Position numbers and translations under genes: made by a program. From NCBI GenBank assembly GCA_041821315.1, contig JBGUEO010000012.1, positions 1-64,000 of the forward strand: a DNA stretch of 64,000 bases, written 5' to 3'. Origin of the DNA: DIGJ01 sp041821315 (GTDB taxonomy: Bacteria; Bacillota; Clostridia; Lachnospirales; Lachnospiraceae). The notes below the pieces were generated by a model, which did no database searches, had not been told where the DNA came from, and worked only from the letters and a program-made list of their open reading frames with translations. Shown one piece after another: positions 1 through 7,172 of this stretch; positions within the stretch are counted from its first letter, which is position 1, and every line of letters begins with the position of its first letter.

Positions 1-109
1 TCTTTCCAAGAAAGAGCCATTTATTTCCAAAGACACAATTTATTTTACACTACCATTATGATAGTTGGTTTTATATAATATTTTTTCAAAAATAAATGAT
101 TAGCATATT

Positions 110-943
110 TTAATATTTAAATTCATATATCTTTGATTTTCTAGCCTCTCCTAATCCAAACTCTTTGCAAATTTGATTTGCAAAAAATATTGTACTTTCA
201 TCTGCTAATGGATGCACGACTATATCACTTATACTTCTAGCATCTATTTCATATGGCACTCTTTCTGGAAATATATCTTTTATTTCACATCTCGTAAATT
301 CTACGAAATTATGAAAATTGCTAAAATCATATGTGTTAATATCTTCATTTCGAATTAATTGCACGGTACTATCTTTTACTGGTTCTCTCGCAAATATTCT
401 GATTTCTTTTTCATACTCAAAATTTCTACGTTTTGTGTATATAAATTCCGTTGGAACTAATTTATCTGTAAAAATTATCTGTTTTATTTTTTCAAAAACA
501 TCAAAGTTTTCATATTTTACATTTTTACATCCGATATACGGTTCTCCAGTCTCTAAAAAAATCGTGTATTGACCTTTGCTCAAAAAAAAATTAGTATGCG
601 AAAACCTTATAGAACGTTTATCATAGGAATAACTTCTCCACATGGCATCTACTCCTTCTGTACTTGTTTCATGAGTGAAACAAGTACAGACAAATGCTTG
701 TGAAGATAACCATAATTTCATTAGCATAACATTCGCACTGTATTTATTATGACATTCATTTGACAATTTTGTACAGCAAAAATATAAGTCGTGATATTTT
801 TTTTCATCTTTAAAAAAATTACCAATAAAATTTTCATATGGATCATCCCATTGTTCTGGTCTTATAAGCATATATCTCTTATGTAATAGCAAATCATAGA
901 AATAATCTATTTTCATATATTTATTTAATTTAATATTGTCCAT
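110..943 (-). CDS. DUF2971-like hypothetical protein
   Basis: A 277-residue soluble protein with no signal peptide or membrane segment. The N-terminal PEQWDDPYENF (near residue 29), the CTCFTHE..DAMWRSYS stretch (near 87-106) and a late YEKEIRIF motif match the layout of DUF2971 proteins, which carry a conserved PxxFNDPFE-like motif and a MWxHYA-like motif. The biochemical role of that family is not established; members often sit in accessory or defence-rich DNA. The gene stands alone, with no partner on its strand in the window. It is AT-rich like its surroundings. Family assignment is by motif resemblance only. Confidence 0.6.
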   Translation of the reverse strand: MDNIKLNKYMKIDYFYDLLLHKRYMLIRPEQWDDPYENFIGNFFKDEKKYHDLYFCCTKLSNECHNKYSANVMLMKLWLSSQAFVCTCFTHETSTEGVDAMWRSYSYDKRSIRFSHTNFFLSKGQYTIFLETGEPYIGCKNVKYENFDVFEKIKQIIFTDKLVPTEFIYTKRRNFEYEKEIRIFAREPVKDSTVQLIRNEDINTYDFSNFHNFVEFTRCEIKDIFPERVPYEIDARSISDIVVHPLADESTIFFANQICKEFGLGEARKSKIYEFKY

Positions 944-1024
944 TTTACGATACCATCCTGCTTATTATTATCCAACTACCATATTCAGTTGTCAATGTTC
1001 TTATGAACTTAAATTTCTATTTAT

Positions 1025-1054
1025 GGCTCCCATCCGGAGCCTTTTCTTTTTTTA
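1025..1054 (+). terminator. intrinsic terminator heading the array
   Basis: GGCTCC-CATCC-GGAGCC is followed by a long T-rich run. The same hairpin and its AAATTTCTATTTATGG approach occur after unit 4 (about 5220-5260) and in variant form after units 1 and 2. A copy here, upstream of unit 1, means the repeat period begins with the tail of a unit that is no longer present. Confidence 0.75.
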
Positions 1055-1070
1055 ATACAACAAATACTTT

Positions 1071-1180
1071 CATAACCTTCCATTTTACCATGTCCATTTG
1101 TAAACTATAAGACTGTTAAAATCTCCCTTTCTCTAATAAAATGAGTATATAATAAAAATTTAGACTGTGAGGGAAAACAA
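1071..1180 (+). promoter_or_regulatory. conserved leader block, copy 1
   Basis: First of five near-identical ~110-bp leaders. A 22-bp core starting TAAACTATAAGACTG (1101-1122) is identical in all five copies and ends in TGTTAAAAT, which fits an extended -10 (TG-N-TAAAAT). A GAGGG ribosome site lies 8-12 bases before the ATG. Which bases are the true promoter is inferred, not shown. Confidence 0.6.
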
Positions 1181-1924
1181 ATGAAGAAATTAACAAGAGT
1201 AATATGTGTAGTGGCATTCTGTTTAGTGGCTATGATGGGGATGTCAAATCAAAGTTTGGCGGCTATAGTAGGAGAAGTGTCAGATGCTCCGGAGATGGGG
1301 TGGAAGAGGAGTGATGATAGTAACACAAATATAGTTTATACAGGTACTTGGACAAGACATAATTCAAATAGTAGTGATACTGACACATTGACAAATACCA
1401 TTTCAAGTTACCAATTTAAATTCTATGGTACTAAATTTAGATTAATATCGGATATCAATGATAATCATTCAAATGCAATAATAGTTACTATCGATGGAGT
1501 TGCATATACATACTCTGGATATTATACAAGACTAATACATAATACTATAGTATTTGAAAAATTAGGTTTAAATTTGGGTTACCATACGGTAGAAGTAAAA
1601 AATACAGTAGATGGAAAATATATTCATCTTGATGCAATAGATATTGATGATACAGGAAAACTAGTGTCTTTGACAGACTCAGAATTTGAAGGAAACAGTG
1701 CCATCTTAGAAATCGTCATGACCAACGGTACTAGCAAGGAATATAACCTTACCAACACCGAATTAGAAGTTTTCCTTGCATGGTATGACAACCGTTCAGA
1801 TGGTATCGGAAAATCCTATTACCGCATTCCTAAAAAGAGCAATGTGAAACCGTTCCTAAGTAGGAGAGAATATCTATCTTTTGACAAGATCTACAGCTTT
1901 GAAGTAAAAGATTATAATGAGTAA
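1181..1924 (+). CDS. secreted lectin-like protein, array unit 1
   Basis: 247 residues. Residues 1-28 form a signal peptide with a plausible SLAA cleavage site. Residues about 35-165 form a beta-rich module with GW.RSDDS, a FKFYGTKFR strand and LDAIDIDD; this pattern occurs in carbohydrate-binding-like domains of clostridial exoproteins and phage tail proteins. Residues about 172-247 are the shared tail (AILEI..TNG, WYDNRSDG, PFLSR, SFEVKDYNE). There is no LPXTG, SLH or other anchor, so release or non-covalent retention is likely. The start is set by GAGGG 9 bases upstream. Ligand unknown. Confidence 0.75.
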   Translation: MKKLTRVICVVAFCLVAMMGMSNQSLAAIVGEVSDAPEMGWKRSDDSNTNIVYTGTWTRHNSNSSDTDTLTNTISSYQFKFYGTKFRLISDINDNHSNAIIVTIDGVAYTYSGYYTRLIHNTIVFEKLGLNLGYHTVEVKNTVDGKYIHLDAIDIDDTGKLVSLTDSEFEGNSAILEIVMTNGTSKEYNLTNTELEVFLAWYDNRSDGIGKSYYRIPKKSNVKPFLSRREYLSFDKIYSFEVKDYNE

Positions 1925-1928
1925 CAAT

Positions 1929-2010
1929 ATTTCCCCGGTTGTCAAGCTGGGGAATTTTTAGGTAAGTAAATTTCTATTAAGGTTTCCAACTGGGAGCCTT
2001 TTTCTTTTGT
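1929..2010 (+). terminator. double hairpin after unit 1
   Basis: The first stem, TTCCCCGG/CTGGGGAA (1931-1954), precedes TTTTTA. A second, GGTTTCC/GGGAGCC (1981-1998), precedes TTTTTCTTTT. Both recur after other units, so each cassette appears to be transcriptionally insulated. Confidence 0.7.
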
Positions 2011-2030
2011 CAGTAAGTACCAATTTCCCC

Positions 2031-2139
2031 CAAACCTTTCATTTTACCACTTCCATTTGTAAACTATAAGACTGTTAAAATCTCCCTTTCTCTAATAAAA
2101 TAAGTATGTAATAAAAATTTAGATAGCGAGGGAAAACAA
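2031..2139 (+). promoter_or_regulatory. conserved leader block, copy 2
   Basis: Second copy of the ~110-bp leader. The invariant 22-bp core lies at 2060-2081, and the sequence downstream to the ATG is nearly identical to copy 1, including GAGGGAAAACAA before the start. Confidence 0.6.
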
Positions 2140-2979
2140 ATGAAGAGATTAACAAGGGCAATATGTGTAATGGCATTTTGTTTGGTAGCTATGATGGGAA
2201 TGTCAAATTTAAGTAATGCGGCGACTGTGGAGTATACCGATAATGTGATTCCATCTATGACCAGTAATATTTCACCTAGTGGTTTGGCGAAATCTAGTAG
2301 CTTTTTTGATAATCAAGGGACAGACTATGATTATTATGCATTTAAAGCCTTTAATCATACTACGGGTTCCGTTTATGATGCGTGGGGTACTGCAAAAGGG
2401 TATACATCTGGATGGCTTGAATATGATTTTGCTAAACCAAAATGTATTACTAAATACACACTTATTTCGCGAATAGAAGGGTCTCAATCAATTGAAGAAA
2501 TGCCAAAAGATTGGACGTTTGAGGCATGGGATGGTGAGCAAAATAAATGGGTTGTTCTAGACACACGTAGTAATATAAGTGACTGGGAATATAATTTAAA
2601 AAAAGAATTTACTTTTCAAAATAGTGCAAGTTATGATAATTATAGAATAAATATTACAGCCAATAATGATGACTTAAATCTAGGACATTCTACAACAATA
2701 GGAGAAATGGAAATGATGGAAACAAAATCGTCTTCTGATTATGAAGGCAATAACGCAATCCTTGAAATTACCATGACTAACGGAACTATTAAGGAATACA
2801 GTCTAGCAATTGATGAACTAGAATCCTTCCTCACATGGTATGATAACCGCTCCGATGGAATTGGCAAATCCTATTACCGTCTGCCAAAGAAAAGCAATGT
2901 GAAGCCGTTCCTTAGCCGCAAAGAGTACCTGTCCTTTGACAAGATATACAGCTTCGAAGTAAAAGATTATAACGAATAA
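2140..2979 (+). CDS. secreted discoidin-like protein, array unit 2
   Basis: 279 residues. Signal peptide 1-28. Residues about 30-195 have the hallmarks of a discoidin (F5/8 type C-like) module as found in clostridial exoproteins: AFKAFNH, GWLEYDF, CITKYTL, PKDWTFEAWD, VVLDT, YRINITA, GEMEMMET. Residues about 203-279 are the shared tail, almost identical to units 1 and 5. Discoidin folds usually bind glycans or surfaces; the ligand here is unknown. No anchor motif. Leader and terminators match its neighbours, so co-regulation with the other units is expected. Confidence 0.75.
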   Translation: MKRLTRAICVMAFCLVAMMGMSNLSNAATVEYTDNVIPSMTSNISPSGLAKSSSFFDNQGTDYDYYAFKAFNHTTGSVYDAWGTAKGYTSGWLEYDFAKPKCITKYTLISRIEGSQSIEEMPKDWTFEAWDGEQNKWVVLDTRSNISDWEYNLKKEFTFQNSASYDNYRINITANNDDLNLGHSTTIGEMEMMETKSSSDYEGNNAILEITMTNGTIKEYSLAIDELESFLTWYDNRSDGIGKSYYRLPKKSNVKPFLSRKEYLSFDKIYSFEVKDYNE

Positions 2980-2984
2980 AACTT

Positions 2985-3075
2985 TCCCCGGTGATGAGCT
3001 GGGGATTTATTTTTTGTTAAGTAAATTCTGGTTTAAATAATACTTATGAGGCTTCGGTGAGGGAGCCTTTTCTTC
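2985..3075 (+). terminator. double hairpin after unit 2
   Basis: TCCCCGG/CTGGGGA (2985-3005) is followed by a TTTATTTTTT run. A second stem, GGCTTC/GGGAGCC (3050-3067), precedes TTTTCTTC. The layout is the same as after unit 1. Confidence 0.7.
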
Positions 3076-3095
3076 TGCTCAAACGTATGAAATTC

Positions 3096-3205
3096 CATAA
3101 CCTTACAGTTTACCATTTCTTCTTGTAAACTATAAGACTGTTAAAATCTCCCTTTCTCTAATAAAATGAGTATGTAATAAAAATATAGATTGTGAGGGAA
3201 AACAA
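3096..3205 (+). promoter_or_regulatory. conserved leader block, copy 3
   Basis: Third leader copy, with the invariant core at 3126-3147 and GAGGG before the ATG at 3206. Confidence 0.6.
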
Positions 3206-3931
3206 ATGAAGAAAATAACAAGAGTAATATGTGTAATGGCATTCTGCTTGGTGGCAATGACGGGAATGTCGAATGTAAGTTATGCTGCAACGGTTGGTGA
3301 TTCGCTTTCTGAACCTGAAAGTGGATGGGAAAGAATAGATGACAGTAATAGTATTGTTGTCGGTACTGGTGATCTTGCCAGTAGCCTTAGTGATACATCA
3401 GGTTATACATATAATAGTACATGTAGGCAAAGCCAAAATATCGGAGATACGATTACGTTTCAGTTTTATGGTTCAAAATTCAGATTGAGTGGTTGTACAA
3501 ATAACAATCACAGTGATAATATTCAAGTGGCTGTGGACGGAGTTATAAACGGTTATTTTTCTCAAAATACAACATCCGTTATAGCCAAGCGAATTGATTA
3601 TGAAGTCCTGAATTTAGAACTGAGTTATCATACTGTTACAATTACTTTAATGACTAATGCATGGTATGTTTTTGATTCGATAGATATTAGTGAAAATGGT
3701 AATAAGGCAATTTTAGAAATAACTATGACTAATGGAAATATTAAAGAATATGATTTCGCTATTGATGAATTAAATTATTTCCTTATATGGTATGATAATC
3801 GATCAGAAGGTATTGGTAAGGCATATTATTGTATAATTAAGAAAAATAATATAAAACCATTTTTAAATAGAAAAGAATATTTATCGTTTGATAAAATTTC
3901 TAGCTTTGAAGTAAAAGATTATAATGAATAA
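3206..3931 (+). CDS. secreted lectin-like protein, array unit 3
   Basis: 241 residues. Signal peptide 1-27 (SYAA). The middle module (about 30-165) is the unit 1 type: GWERIDDS, FQFYGSKFR, VFDSIDIS. The shared tail follows (about 168-241), with conserved protein motifs WYDNRSEG and SFEVKDYNE. Its DNA uses AT-rich synonymous codons, unlike the tails of units 1, 2 and 5, so this copy has not been homogenised recently. PFLSR is changed to PFLNR. Function as a secreted binding protein is inferred from the module pattern. Confidence 0.75.
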   Translation: MKKITRVICVMAFCLVAMTGMSNVSYAATVGDSLSEPESGWERIDDSNSIVVGTGDLASSLSDTSGYTYNSTCRQSQNIGDTITFQFYGSKFRLSGCTNNNHSDNIQVAVDGVINGYFSQNTTSVIAKRIDYEVLNLELSYHTVTITLMTNAWYVFDSIDISENGNKAILEITMTNGNIKEYDFAIDELNYFLIWYDNRSEGIGKAYYCIIKKNNIKPFLNRKEYLSFDKISSFEVKDYNE

Positions 3932-3935
3932 AGAT

Positions 3936-3970
3936 TTCCCCGGTGGTGAGCCGGGGATTTATTTTTAGTT
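3936..3970 (+). terminator. hairpin after unit 3
   Basis: A perfect TCCCCGG/CCGGGGA stem (3937-3957) with a 7-nt loop, followed by a T-rich run. Confidence 0.75.
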
Positions 3971-4030
3971 AAGTAAATTGCAGTTTATGGAACCAACCAG
4001 AGCCTTTTTTGTAATCAAAGACTAATTCAT

Positions 4031-4137
4031 ACCTAAACCTTTCAGTTTACCACTTTCGTTTGTAAACTATAAGACTGTTAAAATTCTCCTCTCTGCAATA
4101 CAATGAGTATAGAAAATATAGAATGTGAGGAAAACCA
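4031..4137 (+). promoter_or_regulatory. conserved leader block, copy 4 (most diverged)
   Basis: The 22-bp core is intact at 4063-4084. The stretch downstream of it is altered (TCTCCTCTCTGCAATACAATG), and the TATAAT-like sequence seen in other copies is lost. Survival of the core alone argues that it is the functional element. Confidence 0.6.
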
Positions 4138-5169
4138 ATGAAGAAATTAACAAGGGTAATAGGGGTAGTGGTATTCTGCTTAGTAGCTATGATGGGAATG
4201 TCGAATGTGAGTAATGCAGAAGAGGTACAATATACGGATAATCTAATACCTGTAATGACAAGCAATACATCACCGAGTGGTGTAGCAAGCGCAAGTATAA
4301 GTGGTAATGCAACTTATGCTCCATTTAAAGCTTTTAACCATACATGTACGGATGGAAATGATACATGGACAACACCATATGAATATACGAGTGGTTGGTT
4401 GGAATATGATTTTTCAGTAGCAAAATGCATTACAAAGTACACAGTTACGTCACGGGATGCGGTTGGATATGAAACTACTGCACCAAAAGACTGGACTTTT
4501 GAAGCGTGGGATGATAGATCAAATACATGGATTGTATTAGACACACAAAGCAATATAGAGAACTGGAGTGCTGCTGAAAAACGAGAATTTACATTTTTAA
4601 ATACAGTTTCTTATGATAAGTATAGAATAAACATAACAAGTAATTGTGGACGTAATTATATGGCAATTGCTGAATTTGAGATGATGGAAACGCTTGGGGC
4701 AACTAAACCAACAAAAAAGTTAAAAGTTGTGCTTGAAGTTGATGAGCAATTGCAATTAAGCGTTGATGATGATTTAGACGAAAATGCTAACGTTACTTGG
4801 ACATCATCTGATTCTTCTGTAGCGACTGTAGATTCAAATGGTATTGTAGCAGCTTTGCAACCCGGCAATACTGTTGTGACTGCTTCCAGCAAGGAGGAAT
4901 CATATAGTGAATCCGTTAATATATTGGTTTTGGAAGATGCAACGGATTACAGATTGGCGGTAGATTTAAAAGTGGGAAAGTACTGTAGATTGACCGTAGA
5001 TGATCATGAGAATACGGCAACTGTAACATGGACTGTTATGGATTCTACAGTAGCCACCGTTTCAAGTAAAGGAAAAGTGAAAGCAGTAAGTGAAGGGTTA
5101 ACTATTGTTACAGCTACGGATGCAGATGAAAATGAAATTGGACAAATTTATGTGAGAGTAAGAGAATAA
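4138..5169 (+). CDS. secreted discoidin-like protein with two Ig-like (BIG2) repeats, array unit 4
   Basis: 343 residues. Signal peptide 1-28. A discoidin-like module (about 30-193; GWLEYDF, PKDWTFEAWD, YRINIT, EFEMMET) as in units 2 and 5. Then two BIG2-type repeats (about 195-265 and 270-343) with WTSSDSSVATVDSNG and WTVMDSTVATVSSKG signatures. The shared C-terminal tail present in the other four units is absent. BIG2 repeats are common spacer or adhesion domains in surface proteins of Gram-positive bacteria. The swap of a whole C-terminal module inside a conserved cassette frame is the notable feature. Confidence 0.8.
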   Translation: MKKLTRVIGVVVFCLVAMMGMSNVSNAEEVQYTDNLIPVMTSNTSPSGVASASISGNATYAPFKAFNHTCTDGNDTWTTPYEYTSGWLEYDFSVAKCITKYTVTSRDAVGYETTAPKDWTFEAWDDRSNTWIVLDTQSNIENWSAAEKREFTFLNTVSYDKYRINITSNCGRNYMAIAEFEMMETLGATKPTKKLKVVLEVDEQLQLSVDDDLDENANVTWTSSDSSVATVDSNGIVAALQPGNTVVTASSKEESYSESVNILVLEDATDYRLAVDLKVGKYCRLTVDDHENTATVTWTVMDSTVATVSSKGKVKAVSEGLTIVTATDADENEIGQIYVRVRE

Positions 5170-5179
5170 CGCTTTTTGA

Positions 5180-5262
5180 TTCCCCCGGTGGTGAGCCGAG
5201 GATTTATTTTTTAGCTAAGTAAATTTCTATTTATGGTTCCCAATCGGAGCCTTTTTTTTGTA
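5180..5262 (+). terminator. double hairpin after unit 4
   Basis: A CCCCCGG...CCGAGG stem (from about 5181) with a downstream T run, then GGTTCC/GGAGCC (about 5235-5252) followed by eight T residues. Confidence 0.7.
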
Positions 5263-5281
5263 CATTAAACAATAACTCTTC

Positions 5282-5390
5282 CGAAACCTTCCATTTTACC
5301 ACTTCCATTTGTAAACTATAAGACTGTTAAAATATCCCTTTCTCTAATAAAATGAGTATATAATAAAAATTTAGATTGCGAGGAAAACAA
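5282..5390 (+). promoter_or_regulatory. conserved leader block, copy 5
   Basis: Fifth leader copy, with the invariant core at 5312-5333. The ribosome site GAGG lies 9 bases before the ATG at 5391. Confidence 0.6.
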
Positions 5391-6230
5391 ATGAAGAAAT
5401 TAACAAGGGTAATATGTGTAGTGGCATTCTGTCTGGTGGCTATGATGGGAATGTCGAATGTGAGCAATGCATCAACAGTGGAGTATACGGACAATGTGAT
5501 ACCGGTGATGACTAGCAATACCTCACCAAGTGGTAAAGCAAGTGCAAGCACTGAATGGACAAATGGTACAGACTATTGGTCTGCGTATAAAGTTTTTAAC
5601 CATGATGATTTTCAAATAATTAATGATGGATGGGGTTCTGCAAAAGGGTATGTAACTGGATGGTTGTCTTATGAATTTACTGAGAAAAAATGTATTACAA
5701 AATATTCAATAATATCAAGAAATGTAATTTCAGTGACACCAGAAATAACTGTAAGTACATTGCCTAAAACTTGGACTTTTGAAGCATGGGACGAGCAATC
5801 AAGTAATTGGATTATATTGGACAAGCAAAATGATGTGAGTGGATGGCAATTGGGTGTAAAAAAAGAATTCGAAATTACAAACAATAATTATTATTATAAA
5901 TATAGAATTAATATTACTGCAAATGGTGGATATACTTATTTTACAACAATTGGAGAATTAGAAATGATGGAAACAAAATCATTTTCTGACTATGAGGGGG
6001 ATAGCGCAATCTTAGAAATCGCCATGACAAACGGTACAATTAAGGAATACAGTCTTACCAACAGCGAATTAGAATCCTTCCTTACATGGTATGACAACCG
6101 CTCTGACGGTACTGGCAAGTCTTATTACCGTATACCTAAAAAGAGTAATATAAAACCATTCCTAAGTAGAAAAGAGTACCTATCTTTTGACAAGATCTAC
6201 AGCTTTGAAGTAAAAAATTATAACGAATAA
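5391..6230 (+). CDS. secreted discoidin-like protein, array unit 5
   Basis: 279 residues from the ATG at 5391. A TTG at 5376 would place the ribosome site inside the gene, so it was not used. Signal peptide 1-28, discoidin-like module (about 30-196; AYKVFNH, GWLSYEF, PKTWTFEAWD, YRINITA, GELEMMET), then the shared tail ending FEVKNYNE. Domain plan and length equal unit 2, but the module residues differ widely while flanks are nearly identical. This is what copying of the flanks, or swapping of the middle, would produce. Confidence 0.75.
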   Translation: MKKLTRVICVVAFCLVAMMGMSNVSNASTVEYTDNVIPVMTSNTSPSGKASASTEWTNGTDYWSAYKVFNHDDFQIINDGWGSAKGYVTGWLSYEFTEKKCITKYSIISRNVISVTPEITVSTLPKTWTFEAWDEQSSNWIILDKQNDVSGWQLGVKKEFEITNNNYYYKYRINITANGGYTYFTTIGELEMMETKSFSDYEGDSAILEIAMTNGTIKEYSLTNSELESFLTWYDNRSDGTGKSYYRIPKKSNIKPFLSRKEYLSFDKIYSFEVKNYNE

Positions 6231-6234
6231 AGAT

Positions 6235-6264
6235 TTCCCCGGTAAGTGCCGGGGATTTTATTTT
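6235..6264 (+). terminator. terminator closing the array
   Basis: A perfect CCCCGG-TAAGTG-CCGGGG stem (6237-6254) followed by ATTTTATTTT. No leader copy follows it. Confidence 0.8.
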
Positions 6265-6393
6265 AATAAAGTAAATTTTAGTTTTCTGGATTACCTACAA
6301 TAAAAAGCTACCAGCTTATACTGATAGTTAGGAATTCTCTTTACATATTCAATTTTATTGGCCTTACATTATATTCATAATATTTACTATAAA

Positions 6394-6822
6394 TTATAAC
6401 TGTTTCTTTAATGTATATAGTCTGATATCATCTGGAAAACCGTTGACTTCCCCACAAATAACATATCCTTGCTTTTGATAAAAAAGTGGAGCTTGAAAAG
6501 AATATGTCGTCAGGTGAGCAATCTGGCATCCGGCGGATTTTGCTTGATGTTCAATTACTTCCAATAAACGTGATGCTATTTTTTGTCCTCTATAAGCTTC
6601 CTGCACCCAAAGAACCTCTATTTCTATGGATGAGAGATAAGTAGATCCCGATACACCTCCCACAATAACTTCCTTTTCATTTCGTGCTATATTCGTAAAC
6701 TCTATATTTGGTACTTTTAATTTACCATTTGTTTTTTTTATATTGTGCTCAAGCAATCCATTTATACGAACTGAATTAAAAAACTCTTGTTCATCACAAT
6801 CATTATAAATAGTTATAGACAT
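6394..6822 (-). CDS. GNAT-family N-acetyltransferase
   Basis: 142 residues from an ATG preceded by GGAGGTGA at ideal spacing; longer upstream reading lacks a ribosome site. The acetyl-CoA-binding motif A is visible as VQEAYRGQKIASRLL (R-G-Q-K-I-A), and the C-terminal half has the usual FYQKQGYVICGE strand-helix. The acceptor substrate cannot be told; close relatives are annotated only as GNAT. It is convergent with array unit 5, and an IS110 element has landed just upstream of its start without breaking it. Confidence 0.8.
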   Translation of the reverse strand: MSITIYNDCDEQEFFNSVRINGLLEHNIKKTNGKLKVPNIEFTNIARNEKEVIVGGVSGSTYLSSIEIEVLWVQEAYRGQKIASRLLEVIEHQAKSAGCQIAHLTTYSFQAPLFYQKQGYVICGEVNGFPDDIRLYTLKKQL

Positions 6823-6987
6823 TTTTGTCACCTCCATAAAACCAGTGTAATAATCTCTTTTAAATAGAATATCATCAATCCTGCTAACTATCAATATTAA
6901 GTTTTCAACGAATCATGAAGGGTTATCACAGCCTATAATGAAAATAGGATTTTGGCTACACTACTTTTTAATAGCTTGTTTTTGTTA

Positions 6988-7172
6988 TATAATAGTAATA
7001 GGCAGGAACAAGTTTGATTGAACATTGGAGGATCTACACCCCGTTTTTCAACGTAAGCGTTTTGCCCTTGTGAACAGCATATTGTTGCACCACTTTGTGG
7101 ATAGCACGAGTAGCAAAGTCCGTATTATCTCGGGCAAATCTCCTGTCATTTTAAGGAAGGAGCGTGATTTTT
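6988..7172 (+). ncRNA. candidate bridge RNA region of the IS110 element
   Basis: A TATAAT (6988-6993) is followed by ~175 bases with no convincing gene before the transposase ribosome site AAGGAAGGAG. Short self-complementary pieces are present, for example CCAC-TTT-GTGG at 7090-7100. IS110-group elements encode a bridge RNA in the non-coding region upstream of the transposase that pairs with donor and target DNA. The identification is by position and family knowledge only; loops and guide sequences were not resolved. Confidence 0.4.

Larger units (their letters stand above)
1009..6264 (+). repeat. tandem array of five secreted-protein cassettes
   Basis: Five units of about 0.9-1.25 kb follow one another on the plus strand with gaps of 206-226 bp. 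Each unit has a conserved leader, a signal peptide beginning MK(K/R)(L/I)TR, a variable middle, a C-terminal module, and a C/G-rich hairpin after the stop. Four units share the same ~75-residue tail ending FEVKDYNE or FEVKNYNE; unit 4 carries two Ig-like repeats instead. The middle alternates between two folds: lectin-like in units 1 and 3, discoidin-like in units 2, 4 and 5. The array ends after the hairpin at about 6264. Confidence 0.85.

Noticed and set aside
1071..5390. CRISPR-like interpretation of the repeated leader blocks
   Set aside because: The repeats are ~1 kb apart, contain promoter and ribosome-site features, and separate coding genes; no short spacer units or cas genes.
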